Assembly: GCA_016744725.1 (NCBI GenBank)
Contig: JADGDW010000023.1
Coordinates: 1 to 27,564, forward strand
Origin: Candidatus Albibeggiatoa sp. nov. BB20
GTDB taxonomy: Bacteria; Pseudomonadota; Gammaproteobacteria; Beggiatoales; Beggiatoaceae
Length of the DNA stretch: 27,564 nt
Reading direction: 5' to 3'
Made by a program: the position numbers and the translations under genes. Of the stretch, positions 8,872 to 16,345 are shown piece by piece; position 1 is the first letter of the stretch; each line of letters begins with the position of its first letter. The notes below the pieces were generated by a model. That model worked only from the letters and a program-made list of their open reading frames with translations, made no database searches and was not told the origin of the DNA.

Positions 8872-9238
8872 TTGGATAAAAATCAAATCAGCGTAGAGTC
8901 AAGAACAGAATCATTTTTTAGTAATAGAAATCTCTGACAACTGCATAGTCGTTTTATTCTAAGATGATGGTAGGACTACCAGTCCTAATGCCCAGAACGA
9001 AATTGGCTATAGCAACATGACTCTACAAGAACAATTTAAGAAATTAAAAAGAGCCTATTCCAATCTATTGTTTAAGTTTGTTCGCGTATTTTAAATCAAC
9101 AGATTTATTTCTAAAACCAAGGATTTAGACTTTGATAAACTTAGATTTTTTGTATGCTGTTAGTAAGTTAAGCTACTAATTTTATAGTGTTAAATCTGAT
9201 GTCAAACAAAAATAATTTACTTTCTCTAAGTATATAAT
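8872..9238. other. Intergenic region with one perfect hairpin, no confident gene
   Basis: This 367-base AT-rich stretch contains a perfect 7-bp hairpin (TAGGACT at 8971-8977, loop ACC, AGTCCTA at 8981-8987) not followed by a T-run. A 25-codon frame at 9017-9094 starts MTLQEQFKKLKRAYSN and has no ribosome-binding site. A 12-codon leader-like frame begins at 9199 and ends within four bases of the next ATG. None is strong enough to call as a gene. Confidence 0.4.
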
Positions 9239-10591
9239 ATGAAAATAAGCCTCCAATCTTTAGAATCTCAAAAATTATCAAACCAAGCCAAAACCTATTT
9301 ACAAGCGGGTCATAAACAAAAAGCACTTAAGTGCTATATTCAAGCGGTTAATCTTGATAATACATAGCCTGCTTGGGTTTACAATGATTTAGGCAGTTTA
9401 TTTTTAGAACAAAACCGATTAAATGAAGCAAAGGCCTGTTTTGAGATACTAAAAACTAATTATCCAGAACAATTTTTTGGTTATCAAGGTTTGGCTAAAG
9501 TGGCTCAAAAAAGTCAATTGTGGAAAGTTTCACTTGGCCATTGGGATGAATGCCTGTCACGCTTTCCTTCAGAAAAACAAATGGATTGGTTAATCAATAG
9601 AGCTGAAGTGCTACTGTGTTTAGATAGATATACCGAAGCTGAAACTGCTTTTAGCACGCTTATCCAACATTTTCCAAATACCTATGAAGGTTATTCAGGG
9701 TTAGGACTTATTGCTCAAAACCTTAAAAATTGGGAGTTGGCTTTAAAATATTGGAATTTTTGTATTCAACATTTTCCCGACAAAAAATTATGGGTTGCAA
9801 ATTGGCTAGCCTATAAGGCTAAAGCCCTGCGTGAATTAGGCCATACTGTTGAGCAAAGAACCAAAACCCAAAAGCACAATCTAAATTATTCATCTCTACT
9901 GATTATCACCTATGGCCGCACGGGTTCAACTTTATTACAAGGTGTTTTAAATTCGGTTGATGGTGTCTTGATTCGAGGTGAAAATAATAATTTAATATTT
10001 CATTTGTTTCAGAGTTATAAAACCATTCTCCAAAACAAACAAGAACAAAAATACGAGAATAAAGCTGTAGCTGCATCAAATCACCCATGGTATGGTGCTA
10101 ATCTACCTGATGAGTCATTATTTTTAAACCATATTCAAAGTATGCTACATGACTTGTTATTAGCAGATAAAATCGCAGATTCTAATATTGAATGTTATGG
10201 ATTTAAAGAAATTAGATATATTGATATAGCTGAGAATTTGCTGGAATATCTTGATTTTTTAAATAAGGTCTTCCCTAATGTGGCTTTTATCTTTAACACA
10301 CGTCAGATTGATGATGTAATGAAAAGTGGCTGGTGGAAAAACCAGTCTCCTGAAGAAATTAAGCATAAAATGACTCAAATAGAGCACCTGTTTAATCAAT
10401 ATGCTGAAACTCATGCTAATTGTTTTCAAATTTGTTATGAAGATGTTGTTGCTAACGGTGATAAAGTACAAGCGTTATTTGAATTCATTGGTGCAGAATA
10501 TTCTTCATCTCAAATAGATCAAGTATTATCAATTCCTCACAGCTGTAACCCAACTCAAGAACATATTCAATCCTTATTTGAGAAAAAATAA
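9239..10591 (+). pseudogene. TPR-sulfotransferase gene interrupted by an in-frame TAG codon
   Basis: One reading frame runs from the ATG at 9239 to 10591 (450 codons) apart from a single TAG at 9365-9367, codon 43. The TPR pattern continues across the stop: AGHKQKALKCYIQAVNLDNT, then the stop, then PAWVYNDLGSLFLEQNRLNE. A CAG glutamine codon mutated to TAG would explain it. About five TPR units fill the first 210 codons. The sulfotransferase domain follows, with the PAPS 5'-phosphosulfate loop ITYGRTGSTLLQGVLN (near 9903-9950) and a 3'-phosphate motif FNTRQIDDVMKSGWW (near 10292-10336). Such enzymes sulfate carbohydrates, lipids or proteins. After the stop the first possible start is the TTG at 9491, which would drop about two TPRs but keep the catalytic domain. 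It could be a recent pseudogene, a shortened functional gene, or amber read-through. Confidence 0.75.
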
Positions 10592-10698
10592 TCTAAAACC
10601 TGATTTTGAAAAATATAGATATAACAATAAATCTATAAAAATAACTGTATATCAATCACTTGAGCTAATGCAAGAACAATGAACTTAGAGCAATATTC

Positions 10699-11850
10699 AT
10701 GAGTAATTTTGACCAAGCTGTTGAACGCCGTAATACCGATAGTATTAAATGGAATCATTATGAAGCTGATGTGCTGCCAATGTGGATTGCAGACATGGAT
10801 TTCCAATCACCACAGCCCATTATTGATGCCTTACAAGCTCGGGTCAGCGAAGGACATTATGGTTACGGACATGATAATCAAGAGCTGATTGAGCTCATCT
10901 GTGAACGAATGCAACGTCTTTATCAATGGACAGTACATCCTGATGAAGTGATTTCATTACCGGGATTGGTCAGTGGTTTCAATGTCGCGTGCCGAGCAAT
11001 TGGTGAACAAGGTGACGCGGTGTTAGTCCAAACCCCTGTTTATCCGCCATTTCTGAGTGCACCTACTAATCAACAACGTCGATTAAATATTGCGGAACTG
11101 GTTTTACAAACAAGCAATGGATTTTTAGATTATTCTATTGATTTTGATGATTTCAAGAAAAAAATACAAGATAAAACCCATTTATTCATTTTATGCCATC
11201 CACACAATCCAATCGGTCGAGGCTTTTCAGAATCCGAACTCACACAAATGGCAGACATCTGTTTACAAAATAACACCGTAATTTGTTCTGATGAAATTCA
11301 TTGTGATTTGATTTTAGAAGGAGAACATCAGCCTTTTGCGAGTTTGTCCCCTGAAATTGCTCAGCAAACAATCAGCCTTTTCGCACCGAGTAAAACTTAT
11401 AATATTGCAGGTTTGGGCTACAGTTTTGCCATTATCCAAAATCCACAATTGAAACGTTTATATAAACAAGCTATGTCGGGCATTGTGTCGTATGCCAACA
11501 CCTTGAGTGTGATTGCATCATTGGCCGCTTACAAATATTGTGATGATTGGCTGCAAGATTTAATCATTTATTTGCGTGAAAATCGTGACTTTGCGGTGAA
11601 TTATATTCAGCAAAAACTACCACAGATTAAAACCACCAATCCGACAGCCACTTATTTATTATGGTTAGATTGTCGTGAGCTGGCTTTGGATCATCCCCAT
11701 CATTTCTTCTTAAATCAAGCAAAATTAGCGTTAAGTGATGGCAAAACCTTTGGACAAACTGGCGAAGGCTTTATGCGTTTAAACTTTGGTTGTTCGCGCC
11801 AAGTTTTAACTGAAAGTTTAGACCGAATGTATCAAGCAGTGCAAAATTGA
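10699..11850 (+). CDS. patB: PatB/MalY family PLP-dependent C-S lyase (cystathionine beta-lyase) or aminotransferase
   Basis: A 383-residue fold-type I PLP enzyme of the MalY/PatB subfamily, recognised by the N-terminal VLPMWIADMDFQSPQP (25-40), Tyr55 in GHYGYG, the PHNPIGR loop (168-174), SDEIHCDL (197-204) and the PLP lysine K232 in APSKTYNIAGLG. Members cleave cystathionine or cysteine C-S bonds to give a thiol or sulfide, pyruvate and ammonia; some are aminotransferases. Length matches the family (380-400). A 7-codon frame (10679-10702) ends in an ATGA overlap with the start and might couple translation, though its own ribosome-binding site is poor. The hypC-hypA pair follows 42 bases later on the same strand. 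Confidence 0.88.
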   Translation: MSNFDQAVERRNTDSIKWNHYEADVLPMWIADMDFQSPQPIIDALQARVSEGHYGYGHDNQELIELICERMQRLYQWTVHPDEVISLPGLVSGFNVACRAIGEQGDAVLVQTPVYPPFLSAPTNQQRRLNIAELVLQTSNGFLDYSIDFDDFKKKIQDKTHLFILCHPHNPIGRGFSESELTQMADICLQNNTVICSDEIHCDLILEGEHQPFASLSPEIAQQTISLFAPSKTYNIAGLGYSFAIIQNPQLKRLYKQAMSGIVSYANTLSVIASLAAYKYCDDWLQDLIIYLRENRDFAVNYIQQKLPQIKTTNPTATYLLWLDCRELALDHPHHFFLNQAKLALSDGKTFGQTGEGFMRLNFGCSRQVLTESLDRMYQAVQN

Positions 11851-11892
11851 GTTATTATTTAAAGTGATGAGGATGAGATAGAGGGTATTTTC

Positions 11893-12138
11893 ATGTGTTT
11901 AGGTATTCCAATGCAGATTGCTGAAATTGATGGGTTTAATGCGCGTTGCACGGCAAAAGGCGTTGAAAGGGATGTCAGTTTATTTATGCTCCAACATGAA
12001 GATTTAGCCAGTGGTGATTATGTGATGGTGCATGTGGGTTATGCGATTCAAAAAATGACTGAGCAAGATGCCACCTCGACATGGGAGTTGTTGGACGAAA
12101 TTTTAAGCATAGAAGACGAGGCTCTCAATCGTGCATGA
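11893..12138 (+). CDS. hypC: Hydrogenase maturation chaperone HypC
   Basis: An 81-residue HypC/HybG protein. It begins MCLGIPMQI, with the essential Cys2 that binds the Fe(CN)2CO group, and includes the beta-barrel segment GDYVMVHVGYAIQKM. HypC, with HypD, carries the assembled iron centre to the large subunit of NiFe hydrogenase. Purine-rich sequence (GATAGAGGG) precedes the ATG. The reading frame overlaps hypA by 8 bases, so the two are coupled. The rest of the hyp set (B, D, E, F) and hydrogenase structural genes are not in this window. Confidence 0.95.
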   Translation: MCLGIPMQIAEIDGFNARCTAKGVERDVSLFMLQHEDLASGDYVMVHVGYAIQKMTEQDATSTWELLDEILSIEDEALNRA

Positions 12139-12478
12139 GTTGTCTATCTGCCAAGCATTGATGAACCAAGTTGGGGCTGTGGCTACACAACACCAAGCAA
12201 CTAAAGTCACCAGTGTCACGGTGCACGTGGGTGTGCTTAGCGGAGTTGAGCCTGAATTATTAGCGCAAGCATTCACGATTGCCCGCGCGGGTACAATTGC
12301 GGAACAAGCTGAATTAATCACCGAAACCTTGCCGATAAAGGTGCGTTGTCGTCAATGTGGTGCAGAAACTGAAGCCAGCGCTAATCGTTTATTATGTGCT
12401 GAATGTGGTGACTGGCAAACCCAATTGATTAGTGGTGAAGAGCTACTGCTTGCCAGTGTTGAATTAGAAGGAATATAA
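12131..12478 (+). CDS. hypA: Hydrogenase nickel-incorporation protein HypA
   Basis: A 115-residue HypA. The start is a GTG at 12131, fixed by the N-terminal Met-His-Glu-Leu-Ser: His2 is the family's nickel ligand. The zinc site has two CxxC motifs, C73/C76 (CRQC) and C89/C92 (CAEC). HypA works with HypB to insert nickel into the large subunit of NiFe hydrogenase. It overlaps hypC by 8 bases. A GAGG ahead of the GTG, within the hypC end, is a plausible ribosome-binding site. It converges with era across 17 bases, with no obvious terminator between. Confidence 0.95.
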   Translation: MHELSICQALMNQVGAVATQHQATKVTSVTVHVGVLSGVEPELLAQAFTIARAGTIAEQAELITETLPIKVRCRQCGAETEASANRLLCAECGDWQTQLISGEELLLASVELEGI

Positions 12479-12495
12479 CAAAAAAATGCTAGAAC

Positions 12496-13392
12496 CTATA
12501 ATTCATCTTTATAACCAAGTTGTTGCAAAGCTTCCTCACTATTACTCCAGTTTTCTTTGACTTTAACCCACAGTTGTAAAAAGGTTTTGCGTCCGAGTAA
12601 TTCATTAATATCCTTACGTGCAGCCTCACCAACCGCTTTTAATTTCTGGCCTTGCTTACCGATAATAATGCCTTTTTGCGAAGGTTTTTCCACCCATACC
12701 ACACTGCTGATGTGCAACAGGCCATCATCTTCTTGCTTAAAATACTCGGTTTGCACTGTTAAACGATAAGGCAATTCAGCCCCCAAAGTACGTACTAATT
12801 TCTCTCGTACAATTTCAGCCACTAAAAACCGCTCACTACGATCAGTGATCTCATCTTCGCCAAAGATATGGATATTAGACGGTAACAATTCGATAATTTT
12901 CTGCTCTAATTCCTGCAAATTATCGTTTCTTAAAGCTGAAACGGGGAAAATATCCGAAAATTCATAATGTGCCGACACTTCTTGTAAAAAAGGCAATAAT
13001 TTAGATTTGGATTGCAGCTTGTCAATTTTATTGATTGCTAAAATCACAGGTTTGCGGATATGGCCTAATAATTTTAAAACTTGTTTGTCTTGTTCTGTCC
13101 ATTGCATCGCCTCAAGCAACCATACCACCACGTCCACGTCTTCAATACTTGATGATGCCGTGCGATTTAAGTAACGGTTCATAGCCGTATGACGATCTTG
13201 ATGTAAACCTGGTGTGTCCACGTAAATAATTTGATTGTCACCTTCAGTTTTAATACCTAAAAGACGATGACGAGTGGTTTGTGGTTTGCGCGAGGTAATA
13301 CTGAGCTTTTGCCCCAACAAGTGATTGAGTAAGGTTGATTTTCCCACATTCGGGCGGCCAATAATTGCGACATAACCACAGCGTGTATTCAT
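12496..13392 (-). CDS. era: GTPase Era, 16S rRNA assembly factor
   Basis: A 298-residue Era, started at the ATG at 13392 (MNTRCGYVAIIGRPNVGK). A longer frame back to 13527 would add 45 residues not seen in the family. G motifs are complete: G1 GRPNVGKST (12-20), G2 within RKPQTTRHR (35-43), G3 DTPG (59-62), G4 NKID (121-124) and G5 SAL. The C-terminal KH domain contains the GIIIGKQGQKLKAVG RNA-binding loop. Era binds the 3' end of 16S rRNA and helps 30S maturation at the membrane. In gammaproteobacteria era normally follows rnc and precedes recO; neither is present here, so it appears relocated or monocistronic. Confidence 0.96.
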   Translation of the reverse strand: MNTRCGYVAIIGRPNVGKSTLLNHLLGQKLSITSRKPQTTRHRLLGIKTEGDNQIIYVDTPGLHQDRHTAMNRYLNRTASSSIEDVDVVVWLLEAMQWTEQDKQVLKLLGHIRKPVILAINKIDKLQSKSKLLPFLQEVSAHYEFSDIFPVSALRNDNLQELEQKIIELLPSNIHIFGEDEITDRSERFLVAEIVREKLVRTLGAELPYRLTVQTEYFKQEDDGLLHISSVVWVEKPSQKGIIIGKQGQKLKAVGEAARKDINELLGRKTFLQLWVKVKENWSNSEEALQQLGYKDEL

Positions 13393-13680
13393 AAACAGGT
13401 TTTCCAATTGATGCTTGTTATTCAGCTCATTATATACTATTTCAGATAAGACGCTGTTGCGTAGCATGAGAAAGCAAATAAATGAATGGACAGGCAATGG
13501 AAACAAGGTTGATGAGATGATTTGCAATGACTAACTCAAGTGACGCAAAGTGTATTACAGAAGGCTAAAAACCACATTATTAAATACAATTGGGTTGAGG
13601 TAAATATCGCCTAGCTTGTTTAAATATCTGTAAAAAAGCGGGCGTAATATTTTGTTATCCAGCTTGATACAAGTGCACAC

Positions 13681-13965
13681 TTAACAACATTCTTGCTCAA
13701 CTTGCCATAATAAACCCAGTGCCTCATCATTTTTACATGTCTCAAAATAAGCCTGTAAGTTATTCATTTGACTACCTATAAAATACAAATTATCATGCTG
13801 CATTTTCATTTGTTGAGCACGTTTTTGTTTAAAATAAATTTGCCATTGTTCATCGCCATTGTTTTGAGATATATGGTTTTCTAACATTTCGATGAGTTGA
13901 TTGGCATTGGCATCACAATGGATACCTTCAAAACTGACATAGCGATCTGCAGTGGCTGTACTCAT
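13681..13965 (-). CDS. cowN: CowN, protein that sustains nitrogenase in the presence of carbon monoxide
   Basis: A 94-residue protein matching CowN along its length: near the N-terminus DRYVSFEGIHCDANAN (7-22), in the middle NLYFIGSQMNNLQAYFETC (59-77), and the terminal EQECC. CowN protects nitrogenase from inhibition by CO, so CO-exposed cells can still fix nitrogen; in Rhodospirillum rubrum its expression depends on the CO sensor CooA. The ATG has a good ribosome-binding site (AGGAGAAGAGCA). Upstream lie a perfect CooA-type operator and a TATACT -10 box. The next gene upstream encodes a CooA-like regulator. No nif genes are visible. No convincing terminator follows the stop. Confidence 0.9.
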   Translation of the reverse strand: MSTATADRYVSFEGIHCDANANQLIEMLENHISQNNGDEQWQIYFKQKRAQQMKMQHDNLYFIGSQMNNLQAYFETCKNDEALGLLWQVEQECC

Positions 13966-13987
13966 TGCTCTTCTCCTGATGAAACAT

Positions 13988-14037
13988 ATTCAGAAGTATA
14001 TCTATTAGATTTTGAAAATTCTGTCAGCTAGCTGACA
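13988..14037 (-). promoter_or_regulatory. Predicted CO-responsive cowN promoter with CooA-type operator
   Basis: The perfect 16-bp palindrome TGTCAGCTAGCTGACA occupies 14022-14037. It has the TGTCA-N6-TGACA form, close to the TGTCA-N6-CGACA sites bound by CooA in Rhodospirillum, and differs from CRP (TGTGA-N6-TCACA) and FNR (TTGAT-N4-ATCAA) sites. On the minus strand a TATACT -10 box lies at 14000-13995. With a start point near 13988 the operator centre is at -41.5, the class II activator position, and there is no good -35 box of its own. The cowN ATG lies about 23 bases downstream. Confidence 0.72.
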
Positions 14038-14654
14038 CACCAACCATTAAGGCCTCTAAATATGGAATATCAAGCAAGATTAAATATTGGCGGTTGACAC
14101 GTTTTAGTATTTTATCTTTAATCATTCGATTCATTAAGGTTGATAAAGTTTGACGTGATGTGCCTAATAAACTGGCTAATATTTCGGTATTACCGATCAA
14201 TTCTATGGTTGTTGATTTTTGTTGATTTTTGTTGATGGTATTCTGTTAACAAATAACGAGCAAAACGTGATTCAACGGAACGAAATGCTAAATCTTCAAT
14301 AATATCAATCGTATTATGTAACATCATTCCAATTTCTTGCATGGCTTCAATAGCAAATTCGGGTCTCATTGTCATTAATTTTTTCAATTGGCTTAATGGC
14401 CAGCTTGTGATTTGAGTTTCACTCATTGCCTTAATCCAAGCACGAGTGTGAGTAACATATAAGCTGTTTTCCCGTAAGTAGCCAATAGTCAATTCTTTAT
14501 TATCAGCCCATAAAAAAATTCTTGCTTGCCCTGTTTGTACAATAAAGAAACGATTAGCTGTTTTATCTGGATATGAAATAATCTCACCAGCGATATAACT
14601 TTGTGTTTGCCCTTCACTTAATTCTGCTAACCAAGCATTGCTATTATGCTGCAT
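14024..14654 (-). pseudogene. cooA: CooA-like CO-sensing CRP/FNR-family regulator, frameshifted in a 10-bp tandem repeat
   Basis: The ATG at 14654 has GGAG five bases upstream. The cyclic-nucleotide-type effector domain and dimerisation helix (IEDLAFRSVESRFARYLL) are intact. Residues NSLYVTHTRAWIKA align without gaps to the CooA heme pocket, placing His69 at the position of the heme ligand His77; Cys75 is replaced by Val67 and Pro2 is absent. The frame stops at 14190 before the DNA-binding domain. That domain is present in the +1 frame down to the stop at 14024-14026: TEILASLLGTSRQTLSTLMN, with the same SRQT recognition-helix core as CooA. The break coincides with a 10-bp tandem repeat at 14209-14236. 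Removing one unit joins the frames as HQQKSTTIELIGNTEILA and gives 206 residues, close to CooA (222). As written it cannot make a DNA-binding protein. Confidence 0.8.
14209..14236. repeat. 10-bp tandem repeat (2.8 copies) inside the CooA-like gene
   Basis: The unit GTTGATTTTT occurs at 14211-14220 and 14221-14230, followed by GTTGAT at 14231-14236 and preceded by TT. A unit of ten bases is not a multiple of three, so gain or loss of one copy changes the reading frame. It lies exactly at the junction between the effector domain and the helix-turn-helix domain of the regulator. Confidence 0.9.
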
Positions 14655-15067
14655 AGTGACTCCAAGCAATTGAATATAATATTAGTGTAACCAGCTATTT
14701 AAGCCTTGCCAACCTATACGGTTATAGTCAATTCTAATTAACTCACCTTACGCAAATAACTGATTAATTTAAAAATTACAATAATTCTATTATATTTTAC
14801 TTAACTTGGGTTATTCAATGGTTCAGACACTTTTTATAACTACTTGTTTTTTTAATATATTTCAAACTCCCAGTCAAAATAAAAATATTTGTTTTTCAAA
14901 TGGTTACAATTTCAGACAATGGAAATTTTCAAAAACTGTCCGAAGTATTGGTTATTAAAAGAATCAAAACAGGATCGAGCAACCCCAGTTAGCTTCTGAG
15001 GCAACTCGATCATGGATAATTTACCTTACACTAATGTTTTCATCATCAACATTTTGTGGAATGTGAG
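14655..15067. other. Intergenic region between the transporter and the CooA-like gene
   Basis: This AT-rich 413-base stretch holds a candidate minus-strand promoter for the regulator: a -35 TTGGCA at 14712-14707, a 17-base spacer and a -10 TACACT at 14689-14684. It also holds the transporter terminator at 14960-15011. I see no second TGTCA-N6-TGACA site and no credible open reading frame. Confidence 0.4.
14960..15011 (-). terminator. Probable terminator of the SDF-family transporter gene
   Basis: Read on the minus strand, GATCGAG (15011-15005) pairs with CTCGATC (14979-14973). An inner stem (CC-x-CAG with CTG-x-GG) is separated from it by short unpaired CAA/CAA sides. CTGTTTTGATTCTTTT follows. 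The structure lies about 57 bases after the transporter stop. The T-tract is interrupted, so strength is uncertain. Confidence 0.55.
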
Positions 15068-16345
15068 TTAATATTTTTTATCTAAAATGATGGCGCACAA
15101 ACACTCATCGGTTGAGTTGGATGCGGTACGAAATGAATCAGGTAAACCAATTTGCAAGCCCACATACAGACTTAAGAATATAGGAGCTAGTTCAGGTTCA
15201 ATACCCATACACAACATCATAGGTCCCCCAAAAATCACTAACTCACCCGGAATACCCGGAATACCATACGCAATTAAAAACACAATCGGAATACTCAATA
15301 ATAATTGCAATACTGAAATTTCGACACCGATAATTTGCGCAACCAAGCCCGTCATCAAAAATACGTTAATAATCGTACCGTTAATATTCAAAAAGGAGCC
15401 TGTACCGACAACAAATTGCCGTACTTCATCACGAATATCAGGGCAGAATTTTTTCACCATATATAAATTCAAAGGCGTTGCTAATGCTTCAGAAGATGTC
15501 GCCCATAACAAAGGATAAACTTTAATCCAATACTCTGAAAAATACTGACGAATTGAAAACGAAGGCATGTGTTTTTTAGTCAATGCCAATAAGCCTGCGT
15601 GCCAAAAACCACAAGCAACCCCTGTCATCAAAGCCCCTAAAACATAAATCAAAATCATGCCTAATGACGAAGTAATATCAAAATCAATCCATAAAATAGT
15701 GACGATACCAAACTGCTTAGCAGCAATCTCTGCTCCCACTTCCTTGGTGATGACTTCTGGTAAAATCGTGACATACGCCCCAATACCCAACATCATAAAT
15801 GGAATGATAGGCACAATAAAACGTCCTAAATATTCCACTAAATCAACCCCATGTGATAATGTTCTTGCTAGAGGTTTAATTTGTAATGCAATCAGTACCG
15901 TTGCCAGTGCCGCATAAACTGCATGAAAATAAACACTATGGGTTAACATCCAAATTAAAGATTGCATCGACTCTGTAAAAGCTTGCATAAAACTGGCATT
16001 GCTGGAATAAAGCGGTAATCCAAAAATCAGCGCGGTAAATCCAACTGCATATAAACAAGCCAATAAACGTGCAATGGCGAACCAGCGAATCGTATACCCA
16101 GCAAAACCTTTATTACCTGATTCAGACGAAAATAATTTAATTAAGGTTGGGGTTAAAATTAGATAAATAGCAACGGGGGCAATATAACTGTAGCTATCGA
16201 TAAAGCCTTCCATTAGCCCACTGATATAATAAGCAAAATCGCTAGATTGATCCGCCCAGAATACACCTATAAATAAAAACACAATTGAAAGCCAAGGCAA
16301 ATGTCGCTCAACCAAAGTAAGAAAATTGTCTAAAGTTTGCTGCAT
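15068..16345 (-). CDS. Divergent SDF-family (dicarboxylate/amino acid:cation symporter) membrane transporter
   Basis: A 425-residue polytopic inner-membrane protein. The first half has about six hydrophobic helices. The second half carries the family's re-entrant-loop and ligand regions: TSSEALATPLNL (283-294, in place of the serine-rich SSSxATLP), the sodium motif GSFLNINGT (316-324, in place of NMDGT) and LPDSFRTASNSTDE (401-414, in place of the D-x-x-R-T-x-x-N helix). Asp403, Arg406 and Asn410 therefore remain. This class imports C4-dicarboxylates, aspartate/glutamate or neutral amino acids with protons or sodium. The altered sodium and serine loops suggest different substrate or ion preference from GltP or DctA. 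Monocistronic, with its own terminator, divergent from mltD. Confidence 0.82.
   Translation of the reverse strand: MQQTLDNFLTLVERHLPWLSIVFLFIGVFWADQSSDFAYYISGLMEGFIDSYSYIAPVAIYLILTPTLIKLFSSESGNKGFAGYTIRWFAIARLLACLYAVGFTALIFGLPLYSSNASFMQAFTESMQSLIWMLTHSVYFHAVYAALATVLIALQIKPLARTLSHGVDLVEYLGRFIVPIIPFMMLGIGAYVTILPEVITKEVGAEIAAKQFGIVTILWIDFDITSSLGMILIYVLGALMTGVACGFWHAGLLALTKKHMPSFSIRQYFSEYWIKVYPLLWATSSEALATPLNLYMVKKFCPDIRDEVRQFVVGTGSFLNINGTIINVFLMTGLVAQIIGVEISVLQLLLSIPIVFLIAYGIPGIPGELVIFGGPMMLCMGIEPELAPIFLSLYVGLQIGLPDSFRTASNSTDECLCAIILDKKY

Noticed and set aside
9233..9238. TATAAT directly before the ATG at 9239 as a -10 box
   Set aside because: It would place the transcript start inside the coding region and no matching -35 box is present; probably chance in AT-rich DNA.
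12557..12769. Plus-strand frame within era
   Set aside because: Antisense to the KH domain of Era; no motif and no start signals.
13393..13527. 45-residue N-terminal extension of Era
   Set aside because: Family members begin immediately before GYVAIIGRPNVGKS; the ATG at 13392 gives the normal 298 residues.
14022..14037. Reading the palindrome upstream of cowN as a CRP or FNR site, or as a terminator of the regulator gene
   Set aside because: The half-site TGTCA differs from TGTGA (CRP) and TTGAT (FNR), there is no loop or T-run for a terminator, and the spacing to the -10 box fits an activator site.
14190..14223. Programmed -1 ribosomal frameshifting to rescue the regulator
   Set aside because: The DNA-binding domain is in the +1 (equivalently -2) frame and no shifty stop or heptamer of the right kind is seen; repeat-unit change explains it more simply.
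15087..15518. 143-codon plus-strand open frame opposite the SDF transporter
   Set aside because: It is the antisense of a well-supported membrane protein gene, has a low-complexity composition and no ribosome-binding site.
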